Source of the DNA: Pseudorhodoferax aquiterrae
GTDB taxonomy: Bacteria > Pseudomonadota > Gammaproteobacteria > Burkholderiales > Burkholderiaceae_C
Assembly (NCBI RefSeq): GCF_014652235.1
Contig: NZ_BMYK01000019.1
Coordinates: 62,001 to 126,000 of the forward strand
Reading direction: 5' to 3'
DNA length: 64,000 nucleotides
Made by a program: the position numbers and the translations under genes. The notes under the pieces are model-generated. The model was not told the origin of the DNA. It saw nothing but the letters and a program-made list of their open reading frames with translations, and searched no databases. Below, in pieces: positions 36,636 to 45,344 of the stretch (the stretch's first letter is position 1; each line of letters opens with the position of its first letter).

Positions 36636-39005
36636 ATGACCTATTCGCTCAACACCCTCAATTCGTCGCAGGGCGCGGAGCCGCCGCGCTCGGGCATCGT
36701 CCGGTTCGCGCGTGAGTTCGGCCTGCTGCTGGGCCTTTTGGCCCTGTCCTTCTGGTTCATCGCACTGATCAGTTACTCGCCGCAGGATGCGGCCTGGTCC
36801 ACCTCGGGCGGGCCAGGCGCCACGCGCAACTGGGGCGGCCGGCTCGGCGCCCTGGTCGCCGACCTCAGTTACTTCGGCCTGGGCTATTCGGTCTGGTGGT
36901 GCGTGGCCGCCGGTGTGCGCGCCTGGCTGACCCATCTGGCGCGCTGGATGCGCGGCGCCCGGCCGCCACGCAAACCCGTGGGCGGTGGCCTGTGGGGCTT
37001 TGCCATCGGCCTGGCGGTGCTGCTGCTGGCCAGCTGCGTGCTGGAATGGACGCGGCTGTACCGGCTCGAGCCCGGCCTGCCCGGCGATGCCGGCGGTGTG
37101 CTCGGCTACCTGGCCGGCCCGCTGGCGACCAAGTGGCTGGGCTTCGCCGGCTCCGGGCTGGTGGCCATCGTGGCCGGCATCATCGGTGTGGCCGCGGTGT
37201 TCCGCTTCTCCTGGGCCCAGGTGGCCGAGCGCGTGGGCGCGCGCGTGCATGCGCTGGTCGAACTGCGCCGCGAGAAGCGCGAGGCCGCCGAAGACCGGGC
37301 CCTGGGCAAGCAGGCCGTGCGCGAGCGCGCCGAGGGCACGCTGGACCCGATCGAGGCGTTGGAAGACCGCGTCGAACCCGGCGCGGAGCCGCCACGGCCG
37401 CAGGCGCGCATGCCCAAGCCGGCCAAGCCGCCGGTGGTCATCGAGCCGCAGACGCTGGCCGAGCCACAGCCCAGCGCGCGCGTGGTCAAGGAACGCCAGA
37501 AGCCCTTGTTCACCGAGCTGCCCGATTCGCGCCTGCCGCAGGTCGACCTGCTGGATCCGGCGCAGGTGCGGCAGGAGACCGTCTCGAACGACACGCTGGA
37601 AATGACCAGCCGCATGATCGAGAAGAAGCTCAAGGACTTCGGCGTGGACGTGACCGTCGTGCTGGCCTCGCCGGGCCCGGTGATCACGCGCTACGAGATC
37701 GAGCCGGCCACGGGCGTCAAGGGCTCGCAGATCGTGAACTTGGCCAAGGACCTGGCGCGCTCGCTGTCGCTGGTGTCGATCCGCGTGATCGAGACCATCC
37801 CGGGCAAGAACTACATGGCGCTGGAGCTGCCCAACGCCAAGCGCCAGTCCATCAAGCTGTCGGAGATCCTGGGCTCGCAGGTCTACCACGAGGCCAAGTC
37901 CATGCTGACCATGGGCCTCGGGAAGGACATCGTGGGCAACCCGGTCGTGGCCGACCTCGCCAAGATGCCGCACGTGCTGGTGGCCGGCACCACGGGCTCG
38001 GGCAAGTCGGTCGGCATCAACGCGATGATCCTGTCGCTGCTGTACAAGGCCGAGGCGCGCGACGTGCGCCTGCTCATGATCGACCCCAAGATGCTGGAAA
38101 TGTCGGTCTACGAAGGCATCCCGCACCTGCTGGCGCCCGTGGTCACCGACATGAAGCAGGCCGCCCACGGCCTGAACTGGTGCGTGGCCGAGATGGAGCG
38201 CCGCTACAAGCTCATGAGCAAGCTGGGCGTGCGCAACCTGGCGGGCTACAACACCAAGATCGACGAGGCCGCGGCGCGCGAGGAGTTCATCTACAACCCC
38301 TTCAGCCTGACGCCGGACGACCCCGAGCCGCTCAAGCGCGAGCCGCACATCGTGGTCATCATCGACGAGCTGGCCGACCTCATGATGGTGGTGGGCAAGA
38401 AGATCGAAGAGCTCATCGCACGGCTGGCGCAGAAGGCGCGCGCGGCCGGCATCCACCTGATCCTGGCCACGCAGCGCCCCAGCGTGGACGTGATCACGGG
38501 CCTGATCAAGGCCAACATCCCGACGCGGATCGCGTTCTCGGTCGGCTCCAAGATCGACAGCCGCACCATCCTGGACCAGATGGGCGCCGAGGCGCTGCTT
38601 GGCATGGGCGACATGCTCTACATGGCCAGCGGCACCGGCCTGCCGGTCCGCGTGCACGGCGCCTTCGTCAGCGACGACGAGGTGCACCGCGTGGTGGCCT
38701 ACCTCAAGAGCCAGGGCGAGCCCGACTACATCGAAGGCGTGCTCGAAGGCGGCACCATCGACGGCGAGAGCACGGACTACCCGGGCGAGGGCGACGCTGG
38801 CGGCGAGAAGGATCCGATGTACGACCAGGCCGTGGAGGTGGTGCTCAAGCACCGCAAGCCCAGCATCTCGCTGGTGCAGCGCCACCTCAAGATCGGCTAC
38901 AACCGCGCGGCGCGGCTCGTGGAAGACATGGAGAAGGCCGGCCTGGTCAGTTCCATGAGCGGCAGCGGCCAGCGCGAGATCCTCGTGCCCGAGCGGGCCG
39001 AGTGA
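36636..39005 (+). CDS. ftsK: DNA translocase FtsK
   Basis: A 789-residue divisome-associated DNA pump. The first about 180 residues hold four membrane spans. A charged linker is followed by the RecA-like motor with Walker [15 protein letters not shown] (Lys457) and Walker [15 protein letters not shown]. The C-terminal gamma winged helix (about 720-785, [20 protein letters not shown]) reads KOPS sequences and activates XerCD. The linker is short, as in many betaproteobacteria. ATG 36636 chosen; an in-frame TTG 15 bases earlier is the only alternative and neither has a clear ribosome binding site. Upstream of lolA. Confidence 0.95.
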   Translation: MTYSLNTLNSSQGAEPPRSGIVRFAREFGLLLGLLALSFWFIALISYSPQDAAWSTSGGPGATRNWGGRLGALVADLSYFGLGYSVWWCVAAGVRAWLTHLARWMRGARPPRKPVGGGLWGFAIGLAVLLLASCVLEWTRLYRLEPGLPGDAGGVLGYLAGPLATKWLGFAGSGLVAIVAGIIGVAAVFRFSWAQVAERVGARVHALVELRREKREAAEDRALGKQAVRERAEGTLDPIEALEDRVEPGAEPPRPQARMPKPAKPPVVIEPQTLAEPQPSARVVKERQKPLFTELPDSRLPQVDLLDPAQVRQETVSNDTLEMTSRMIEKKLKDFGVDVTVVLASPGPVITRYEIEPATGVKGSQIVNLAKDLARSLSLVSIRVIETIPGKNYMALELPNAKRQSIKLSEILGSQVYHEAKSMLTMGLGKDIVGNPVVADLAKMPHVLVAGTTGSGKSVGINAMILSLLYKAEARDVRLLMIDPKMLEMSVYEGIPHLLAPVVTDMKQAAHGLNWCVAEMERRYKLMSKLGVRNLAGYNTKIDEAAAREEFIYNPFSLTPDDPEPLKREPHIVVIIDELADLMMVVGKKIEELIARLAQKARAAGIHLILATQRPSVDVITGLIKANIPTRIAFSVGSKIDSRTILDQMGAEALLGMGDMLYMASGTGLPVRVHGAFVSDDEVHRVVAYLKSQGEPDYIEGVLEGGTIDGESTDYPGEGDAGGEKDPMYDQAVEVVLKHRKPSISLVQRHLKIGYNRAARLVEDMEKAGLVSSMSGSGQREILVPERAE

Positions 39006-39037
39006 ACCAACGCGCAGTGCGCCGACTCCGAGACTCC

Positions 39038-39697
39038 ATGAAGTTCAAACCCCTGCGGACCCTGGCCACCGGCGGCCTGCTCGCGCTGTGCCTGGGTGCC
39101 GCGCACGCCGACGCGCTCGACAGCCTCGAGACCTTCGTCAAGACCGTCAAGAGCGGCCGCGCGGCCTTCACGCAGACCGTGACCTCGCCGCCGCGCGACG
39201 GCCAGGCCGCGCGCAGCAAGACCTCCAGCGGCACCTTCGCGTTCCAGCGCCCGAGCCGCTTTCGCTTCGACTACACCAAGCCCTTCGAGCAGACCATCGT
39301 GGCCGACGGCCAGACCCTGTGGCTGCACGACGTGGACCTGAACCAGGTCACGGCGCGCAAGCAGGCCGATGTGCTGGGTTCCACGCCGGCTGCGCTGGTG
39401 GCCGCCGCACCCGATCTGGCCGCGCTGCGCGCCGACTTCGAGCTCAAGGCCGCGCCCGACCAGGACGGCCTGCAGTGGGTCGAGGCCACGCCCAAGGCCA
39501 GGGACGGTCAGCTGTCCGCCGTGCGCGTGGGCCTCAAGGCCGGCGACAAGGGCCCCGAGCTGGCCGCGCTCGAGATCGCCGACAGCTTCGGCCAGCGCTC
39601 GGTGCTGCGCTTCACGCAGGTCGAGGTGAATCCCACGCTGCCTTCCAGCAGCTTCCAGTTCAAGCCGCCGGCCGGTGCCGACGTGCTGCGCCAGTAG
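39038..39697 (+). CDS. lolA: Outer-membrane lipoprotein carrier protein LolA
   Basis: A 219-residue periplasmic protein with signal peptide MKFKPLRTLATGGLLALCLG then AAHA. It receives lipoproteins from LolCDE and delivers them to LolB. The LolA family stretches SGTFAFQRPSRFRFDYTKPF and IVADGQTLWLHDVDLNQVT are clear. It lies 32 bases after ftsK, the conserved ftsK-lolA order. In many proteobacteria rarA follows directly; here six accessory loci intervene. Confidence 0.93.
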   Translation: MKFKPLRTLATGGLLALCLGAAHADALDSLETFVKTVKSGRAAFTQTVTSPPRDGQAARSKTSSGTFAFQRPSRFRFDYTKPFEQTIVADGQTLWLHDVDLNQVTARKQADVLGSTPAALVAAAPDLAALRADFELKAAPDQDGLQWVEATPKARDGQLSAVRVGLKAGDKGPELAALEIADSFGQRSVLRFTQVEVNPTLPSSSFQFKPPAGADVLRQ

Positions 39698-39701
39698 GCC
39701 G

Positions 39702-40172
39702 ATGCAGCGGCGCCTGGCCTTGCCCCTGCTGCTGGCCAGCGTGCTGGCCGCCTGCGGCACGGCGCCGCCGCGCGGACGCGGGCCCGCTTCGAGCCGGCTC
39801 GATCCCGAAGGCGCGAGCGACGTGGCCATGCATGCGCTGGGCCTGGTCGGCACGCCCTACCGTTACGGCGGCAACACGCCCGACGGCGGCTTCGACTGCA
39901 GCGGCTTGATCGGCTACGTCTACCGCCATGGCATGACGCCGGTGGCGGCACCGCGCACCGTGGCGCAGCTGGCGGGCTGGGGTGCGGAGGTGGACCGCGA
40001 GATGCTGCGCACCGGCGACCTCGTGGTGTTCGGGTCGCGCGCGACGCACGCCGGCATCTATGTGGGCGAGGGCCGCTTCGTGCACGCACCGTCCTCGGGC
40101 GGCACGGTGCGGCTGGACCGGCTGGACGGGCCGTACTGGTCGCGCCAGCCCGTGGCGTTCCGCCGTCCCTGA
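39702..40172 (+). CDS. NlpC/P60 family lipoprotein endopeptidase
   Basis: A 156-residue protein with lipobox LASVLAAC (Cys18) and an NlpC/P60 cysteine peptidase domain: catalytic Cys66 in DGGFDCSGLIG, His116 in ATHAGIYVG and a third polar site near HAP (128-130). It would cut peptidoglycan stem peptides from the inner face of the outer membrane. ATG 39702 lies four bases after the lolA stop, so they are probably co-transcribed. Its stop is two bases from the stop of the convergent toxin gene. Confidence 0.9.
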   Translation: MQRRLALPLLLASVLAACGTAPPRGRGPASSRLDPEGASDVAMHALGLVGTPYRYGGNTPDGGFDCSGLIGYVYRHGMTPVAAPRTVAQLAGWGAEVDREMLRTGDLVVFGSRATHAGIYVGEGRFVHAPSSGGTVRLDRLDGPYWSRQPVAFRRP

Positions 40173-40174
40173 GT

Positions 40175-40495
40175 TCAGATTTTCAAGAGCCGCTTCATCA
40201 GCAGCGACGCGAAGTCCTGGCGATGCCCGGCGACGGCATAGACAAAGATGGTGTCCGCCATGCGGCGGTACACCAGCTTGTGGTCCGAGGTGAAGACGTT
40301 GCGGTAGTCGAAGATGCCGACGGATGCCAGTTCCTGAACGGCTGCCCCGGTCAGGAAGCCGCTGTCGACGAGCGCGAGCTTTTCGAAGATCTCGTCCTCG
40401 GCTTTCAACCAGTCCGCCTCGCTCCATTTCGCGAGCATGAACTCCTGGAGCGAGAGCAAGTCATCCTGCGCATCGGGAAGGATGACGATGCGCCA
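40175..40495 (-). pseudogene. RelE/ParE-type toxin, frameshifted at its start
   Basis: The reading frame encodes a RelE/ParE-fold toxin: (W)RIVILPDAQDDLLSLQEFM, KAEDEIFEKLALV and VYRRMADTIFVYAVAGHRQDF. It stays open up to the antitoxin TGA and has no ATG or GTG. The natural coupled ATG (40496-40494, in TGATGG) reads 11 codons in another frame and stops. Removing one G from ATGGCGC would give MRIVILPDAQDD, the expected N-terminus. A weak TTG start at 40459 would give a 94-residue product lacking the first beta strand. Probably inactive, unless the base is a sequencing error. Confidence 0.75.
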
Positions 40496-40774
40496 TCACT
40501 TGCGGCGTTGGCGCGCGGCAGCCAGTTGCGCGCGCGAATCGGCAACGGAGTGGCCATTGCCTTGCAGACGGTCTTTTTCACCAAGGGCGACGACCTTCAA
40601 TGCTGCGATCAACTCCTCTTTCTCCTGAAACCGGCGCACGTTTTCGATGACCATGCTGGCTTCCCCGTTCTGCGTGATGAAGTAGGGGCTGCCGTGGCGT
40701 TCGAGGTCTTCGGAAATTTGGGCAGCGTGGCTCTTCAGGTAGGAAATGGATTTGATGTTCGCTACGGTCGGCAT
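40496..40774 (-). CDS. Phd/YefM-type antitoxin
   Basis: A 92-residue antitoxin. The Phd/YefM N-terminal DNA-binding fold is seen in MPTVANIKSISYLKSHAAQI and SPYFITQNGEASMVI; the C-terminal part is the charged, probably disordered toxin-binding tail. It would neutralise the toxin encoded just downstream and repress its own promoter. A promoter with a 10-bp palindrome lies directly upstream. The toxin frame continues right after its stop codon. Confidence 0.88.
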   Translation of the reverse strand: MPTVANIKSISYLKSHAAQISEDLERHGSPYFITQNGEASMVIENVRRFQEKEELIAALKVVALGEKDRLQGNGHSVADSRAQLAAARQRRK

Positions 40775-40802
40775 GTGGCACCCCTCTGCACAATTCGGTC
40801 CA

Positions 40803-40831
40803 AATTTAGTGCTGAATTCAGTCATCGTTAA
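40803..40831 (-). promoter_or_regulatory. Promoter and operator of the toxin-antitoxin pair
   Basis: Read on the minus strand: TTAACG (40831-40826), exactly 17 bases, then TAAATT (40808-40803). The spacer contains the perfect palindrome CTGAATTCAG (40812-40821). It lies 29 bases before the antitoxin start. A palindrome inside the promoter spacer is the usual autoregulatory site of Phd/YefM antitoxins. Binding is inferred. Confidence 0.65.
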
Positions 40832-42609
40832 GGTCCATGCGGAGCAGGCCGGCCATCCGCCGCGCGCAGCTGCGGCTGGCGCGCCAGCACCTCTTCGCGC
40901 GGCCCGGCATCGCGCACGCGGCCGGCTTCCATCACGACGATCTGGTCGAAATGCGACAGCAGGCTCATGCGGTGGATGGACGCGATCACGCAGGCGTCCG
41001 GGAACGCGTCGGCGATCCGGTCCAGCACGCGCGCCTCGGTGGCCGGGTCGAGCGCGCTGGTCGGCTCGTCCAGCAGCAACAGCGAGCTGCCGCGCGCGGA
41101 CAGCACGCCGCGCGCCAGGCACAGGCGCTGGCGCTGGCCGCCCGACAGGTTGGCGCCGCGTTCCGTGAGCGGCGTGTCGAGGTCGCCTTGCAGGCCGGCC
41201 AGCACCTCGTCGAAGGCGCTGGTGTGGACGGCGGCCAGCAGGTCGGCATCGTCCCGCGGCAGGCCGAAAGCCAGGTTCTCGCGCACGCTGGCCTCGAACA
41301 CCTCGGTCTCCTGCGGGATCAGCGTGGCGATGTTGCGCAGGCGCGGCCAGTCCCCGGCCTGCCCATCGAACAGGAGCTGGCCCGAGGCCGGCGGGTAAAG
41401 CCCGGCCAGCACGCGCAGCAGCGTGCTCTTGCCGCCACCGCTGGCACCGACCAGGGCCACGCGCTGGCCGCGCGCGAGCTGCAGGTCGACCGCGCGCAGG
41501 CCGTGGCCGCGTGCGCTGTCGGCGTAGTGCCAGTGCAGCCCGCGCAGCGCAAGCTCCTGCCAGGTGGCGCCGGCATCCAGCCGCTCGGCGGCTTCGTCGG
41601 CGCGCTGCGGCGCGGCCAGCAGCGGCTCGGCACTGCGGTAGTCGGTGTGCATGCGCGCGAAGCTCTGGAAGTTGCCGGCCATGGAGCCGATCACGGTGGC
41701 GGTCTGCTGCGCGTACTGGTAGATCATGAACACGCCGCCCAGCAGCACGGCCTCGCCGGGCCTGCGCGTCTGCCAGACGTAGAGCACCACCAGACCCCAG
41801 GTCAGTGCCAGGCCCAGGATGTCGACGGTGAACCACTTGCCCTCGCCGACGATGGTGGCGCGGCGCAGCGGACCCGAGACCGCGCGCATGCGCAGCCGCA
41901 TCAGCGCGCGCGAGGCCGAAGCCAGGCGCAGGCCGATCACCGTGGCGGTGTTGCCGATGAAGTCCACCAGCGCTGCGACATAGCGCCGGTCGGCATCGTT
42001 CTCCTGGCGCGCCAGCAGCATCAGCGCGCGGTCGAAGCGCAGCACCACGGCGGCGATCAGCACGTAGCCGCCCAGCGCCAGCGCGCCGCTGCTGCGCGAG
42101 AGCAGCGTCAGCGCGATGAGCGGCCCGAAGAAGTTGACGATGTTCTGCAGGTAGACGAACTGGTTCTGCGCGAAGTCCGCCAGCGCCCGGCTGGCCTGGT
42201 GCACACGGTGCTGCAATTCGCCCGAATGCTGGCTGCCGTGCCAGGCCAGCGGCGCGCCCGCGATGCGTGCGTAGAGCCGGTCGCCGAGCTGCTCGCGCAC
42301 GTGGACGGCGACGTTGCGCTCGAGCACGCGGCCGGGGCCGTGCATGAGCCAGGAGACGAGGTAGATGCCCAGCAGCGCGACGATCCACCGGGCCGCGCCC
42401 TGCAGCTCGCCGCGTTGCAGCGCGTTGATCCCCTGGGCCGCCAGCCAGGGCATGGCCAGCCGCACCACCTGGGCGCCGCCCAGCAGCGCCATGGCACCGG
42501 CGAGCTGGCCGCGCGCGCCCTCGGCATGGCGCCACAGCGCGGCGTAGAGCTCGCGTGCGGCGTGGGCGGGCGTGCTGGGCGACAGGGGAGCGGAGGACGG
42601 AGGGGGCAT
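40828..42609 (-). CDS. ABC exporter, fused permease and ATPase
   Basis: A 593-residue half-transporter. Six membrane spans occupy about residues 30-310, followed by a nucleotide-binding domain with Walker A LVGASGGGKSTLLRVL, signature NLSGGQRQRL and Walker B LLLLDEPTSALD. It should form a homodimer and export a lipid, peptide or drug; nothing shows which. The start at 42609 precedes the conserved region; an upstream in-frame Met exists at 42636. It lies 102 bases after the thioesterase gene and its 3' end touches the toxin-antitoxin promoter. Confidence 0.86.
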   Translation of the reverse strand: MPPPSSAPLSPSTPAHAARELYAALWRHAEGARGQLAGAMALLGGAQVVRLAMPWLAAQGINALQRGELQGAARWIVALLGIYLVSWLMHGPGRVLERNVAVHVREQLGDRLYARIAGAPLAWHGSQHSGELQHRVHQASRALADFAQNQFVYLQNIVNFFGPLIALTLLSRSSGALALGGYVLIAAVVLRFDRALMLLARQENDADRRYVAALVDFIGNTATVIGLRLASASRALMRLRMRAVSGPLRRATIVGEGKWFTVDILGLALTWGLVVLYVWQTRRPGEAVLLGGVFMIYQYAQQTATVIGSMAGNFQSFARMHTDYRSAEPLLAAPQRADEAAERLDAGATWQELALRGLHWHYADSARGHGLRAVDLQLARGQRVALVGASGGGKSTLLRVLAGLYPPASGQLLFDGQAGDWPRLRNIATLIPQETEVFEASVRENLAFGLPRDDADLLAAVHTSAFDEVLAGLQGDLDTPLTERGANLSGGQRQRLCLARGVLSARGSSLLLLDEPTSALDPATEARVLDRIADAFPDACVIASIHRMSLLSHFDQIVVMEAGRVRDAGPREEVLARQPQLRAADGRPAPHGP

Positions 42610-42711
42610 GCGGCAGACGAGGAAGGCGCGGCGCATGCTGCATGCACGGCGCCGCCGCACCCATGGTACGCCGGGCCGTGGCGCAGACTCTGCCAGCGTC
42701 GCCGCCGCGCG

Positions 42712-43119
42712 TCAGCCGGCGGCCATGATGAGCTGGGTCTGCGTGACCACGGCGCAGAGCTTGCCTTCGGCGTTGCGGATGCTGGTCTGCCAGACCTGCG
42801 TGGTGCGGCCGCGGTGCAGCGCCACGCACTCTCCCGTGACCACGCTGCCCTGCCGGGCCCCGGCCATGAACTTGGTGCTGGAGTCGGTGGTCGTGGTGCG
42901 CTGGCCCGCGCCCAGCTGGGCGAAGGTGCCGACCGCGCCCAGCGTGTCGGCGAAGGCCATGTAGGCGCCGCCGTGCAGGATGCCACCGGCCGTGCAGAGG
43001 TTGGGCCGCACGCTCATCTCGGCGAACACGCGGTCGGCCGTGATCTCGAGCAGGCGCACGCCCATGAGGCCGGGGAACAGGGGGTCGAGCCGGGCCTGGA
43101 CGGCGGCGAGGTCGGACAT
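42712..43119 (-). CDS. PaaI-type hotdog-fold thioesterase
   Basis: A 135-residue acyl-CoA thioesterase of the PaaI/4HBT branch. The active-site helix region NLCTAGGILHGGAYMAFADT and the later STKFMAGARQGSVVTGE are typical; the Asp/Asn/Glu position lies in that region. It probably hydrolyses an aromatic or medium-chain acyl-CoA. Start at 43119 gives the expected N-terminus. It follows the SDR gene by 34 bases on the same strand. Confidence 0.87.
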   Translation of the reverse strand: MSDLAAVQARLDPLFPGLMGVRLLEITADRVFAEMSVRPNLCTAGGILHGGAYMAFADTLGAVGTFAQLGAGQRTTTTDSSTKFMAGARQGSVVTGECVALHRGRTTQVWQTSIRNAEGKLCAVVTQTQLIMAAG

Positions 43120-43153
43120 GCGCAAGTCTCCGGGGGGTTGTCGGGTGGATGGT

Positions 43154-43933
43154 TCAGTGCTGCGCGGCATGGCGCGCGTGCAGCTTCTGCATGCCGCCGA
43201 GCCAGCGCTCGTAGTCCTGGCCCTTGGCGCGCAGGTACTGCAGCACCTCGGGATGCGGCAGCACCAGGAAGCGGCCGTCCTGCATGGCCTGCAGCACGTC
43301 GCCAGCCACTTGTTCGGGCGGCAGCACGCCATCGTGCGAGGCCGAGCTGTCCGTGCCCTTGACCATGGGCGTGCGCACGGACTGCGGACACAGGCAGGCC
43401 ACGCCCAGGCCGCGCCGGCCGTAGGCGATGCGCAACCATTCGGCGAAGGCCACGGCCGCGTGCTTGGTCACGGCATAGGGTGCGGTCTCGACGATGCTGA
43501 GCAGGCCTGCGGCCGAGGCCGTGACGAGGAAGAAACCCTCGCCGCGTTCGACCATCTCGGGCACCACGGCACGCGCGGCCCAGACATGGGCCATGCCGTG
43601 CACCTGCCACATCGCGTTCCAGAGTGCGTCGTCGAGTTCGATGCCGCCGGCCTGGCCGAGGATGCCGGCGTTCGACAAGTAGGCATCGACCTGGCCGAAG
43701 CGTTCGCGCGTGGCCGCGACCAGGGCCTGGATCTCGGCCTCGTGGCGCACGTCGCAGCGCAGCGCCAGGCCGACGCCCGCGGGCAGGCCGCCGGCGACCT
43801 GCTGCGCCGCTTCCTGCTGGATGTCGGCCACGACCACGCCACGCGCGCCCTCGGCGGCATAGCGCTGTGCCAGGCTGCGGCCGATGCCGCTGGCCCCGCC
43901 CGTGACGATGACGACCTTGTTCCGGATGTCCAT
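43154..43933 (-). CDS. Short-chain dehydrogenase/reductase
   Basis: A 259-residue classical SDR: cofactor loop VTGGASGIGRSLA, LSNAGI in place of NNAG, and the active-site Ser/Tyr/Lys in TASAAGLLSIVETAPYAVTK. An Asp at the end of the second strand (VVVADIQ) suggests NAD(H) preference. Substrate unknown. Start at ATG 43933; a TTG two codons earlier is in frame. Lies 43 bases after the lactonase gene and before the thioesterase, suggesting a small catabolic operon. Confidence 0.86.
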   Translation of the reverse strand: MDIRNKVVIVTGGASGIGRSLAQRYAAEGARGVVVADIQQEAAQQVAGGLPAGVGLALRCDVRHEAEIQALVAATRERFGQVDAYLSNAGILGQAGGIELDDALWNAMWQVHGMAHVWAARAVVPEMVERGEGFFLVTASAAGLLSIVETAPYAVTKHAAVAFAEWLRIAYGRRGLGVACLCPQSVRTPMVKGTDSSASHDGVLPPEQVAGDVLQAMQDGRFLVLPHPEVLQYLRAKGQDYERWLGGMQKLHARHAAQH

Positions 43934-43976
43934 GCCCAACCTCGATGGTGCGCGAGCGCGCGGGAGCGCCAGTGTG

Positions 43977-45188
43977 TCAGCTCGGTGCCGCGCCCTGTGT
44001 CGCGGTGTAGACGGCGTAGACCGACTGGCTCGCGATCATGAACAGCCGGTTGCGCTTGGGACCGCCGAAGGTCAGGTTGCCGCAGACCTCGGGCAGGCGG
44101 ATGCGGCCGATCAGCTTGCCCTCGGGGTTCCAGACCGTGACGCCGTTGTAGCCCACGGCGCGGCCCGCGTTGCTGGCCGCCCAGATGTTGCCGAACACGT
44201 CGGCGCGGATGCCATCGGGCCCGCACTTGACGCCGTCGACCATGCAGTCGCTGAACACGCGCTGGTTCGAGAGCCGGTTGTCCGTGCCCACGTCCAGCAC
44301 ATGGATGTCGCCCTTGCCCGCCGGTCCGGTGCTGGCCACGTAGAGCTTCTTGAAATCGGGCGAGAAGCACAGGCCGTTGGGATTGGGCACCTTGTCGTCG
44401 ACGACCACCGCGTCGAGCCGGCCGCTAAGATCCCAGCGGTAGACCTGGGTCGGCAGTTCCTGGCGCGCATCGCCCACGCCGGCCGGCTGGCCGATGCGGT
44501 TGTTGAGCCGGCCCGCGCGGTTGCTCTTGCCGCCGGCCGGGTCGGGCGTGCCCTCGTAGAGCTGCGCGCCGTAGGGCGGGTCGGTGAACCAGACGCTGCC
44601 GTCGGGGTGCGGCACGGCATCGTTGGGCGAGTTCAGGCGCTTGCCGTTCCACCGGTCGGCCAGGATGGTGATGGAGCCGTCCAGTTCGTAGCGCACCACG
44701 CGCCGCGTCAGGTGTTCGCAGCTGATCTGGCGGCCCTGGTAGTCGAAGCAGTTGCCGTTGCTGTTGTTCGACGGTGCGCGGAACACCGAGACATGGCCGT
44801 CGTCTTCGATCCAGCGGTGCTGGCGGTCGGCCGGGATGTCGCTCCACAGCAGGAACTTGCCGACCGAATTCCAGGCTGGGCCTTCGGCCCAGCCGGCGCC
44901 GGTCCACAGGCGCTGGATGGCCGCGTTGGGTTGGGCCAGGTCGTTGAACGAGGGGTCGACCGCGATCACGTCCGGGTCCCAGAAGTAGGTGGTGGGCGGG
45001 GCGCCGGGACCGAAGTCGCGCGGCGGTGTGGTCACGGTGCTGGGTGGCCCCAGTGGCGGCTTGCCCTGGGCCCAGACACTGGCGCCGGCCAGTGCCGCCG
45101 CACCGGCGCCGGCCCGCGCGAGGAAGCGCCTTCTGTCCTGCGTGGGCGCGTTGCCGTCGTCCCGTCCCTGCTTGTTCGCTGTCGCCAT
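43977..45188 (-). CDS. SMP-30/gluconolactonase family protein, Tat-exported
   Basis: A 403-residue six-bladed beta-propeller protein. A twin-arginine signal (DRRRFLARAGAGAAALAGAS) ends near AWAQG. Metal-site segments WAEGPAWNSVGKFLLWSDIP, LNSPNDAVPHPDGSVWFTDP, PNGLCFSPDFKKLYVAST and GPDGIRADVFGNIW match gluconolactonases. It should hydrolyse a sugar or other lactone in the periplasm with a divalent metal. AGGAG lies before the ATG. First gene of the lactonase-SDR-thioesterase set and divergent from rarA. Confidence 0.88.
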   Translation of the reverse strand: MATANKQGRDDGNAPTQDRRRFLARAGAGAAALAGASVWAQGKPPLGPPSTVTTPPRDFGPGAPPTTYFWDPDVIAVDPSFNDLAQPNAAIQRLWTGAGWAEGPAWNSVGKFLLWSDIPADRQHRWIEDDGHVSVFRAPSNNSNGNCFDYQGRQISCEHLTRRVVRYELDGSITILADRWNGKRLNSPNDAVPHPDGSVWFTDPPYGAQLYEGTPDPAGGKSNRAGRLNNRIGQPAGVGDARQELPTQVYRWDLSGRLDAVVVDDKVPNPNGLCFSPDFKKLYVASTGPAGKGDIHVLDVGTDNRLSNQRVFSDCMVDGVKCGPDGIRADVFGNIWAASNAGRAVGYNGVTVWNPEGKLIGRIRLPEVCGNLTFGGPKRNRLFMIASQSVYAVYTATQGAAPS

Positions 45189-45344
45189 GCTGTGTCTCCT
45201 CGTTGTGTTGGCGTGTCGCTTTCGAAAAGCGCCGCCACGATACGGGCGTCGGCCATGTCGCACAAGGCGGCGGGCCCAGGCGTTACATCTGGTTGGAAAC
45301 TTGGGGGGCGCAAACCTCCACCGTGCGCACGGGACAATGGGCCT

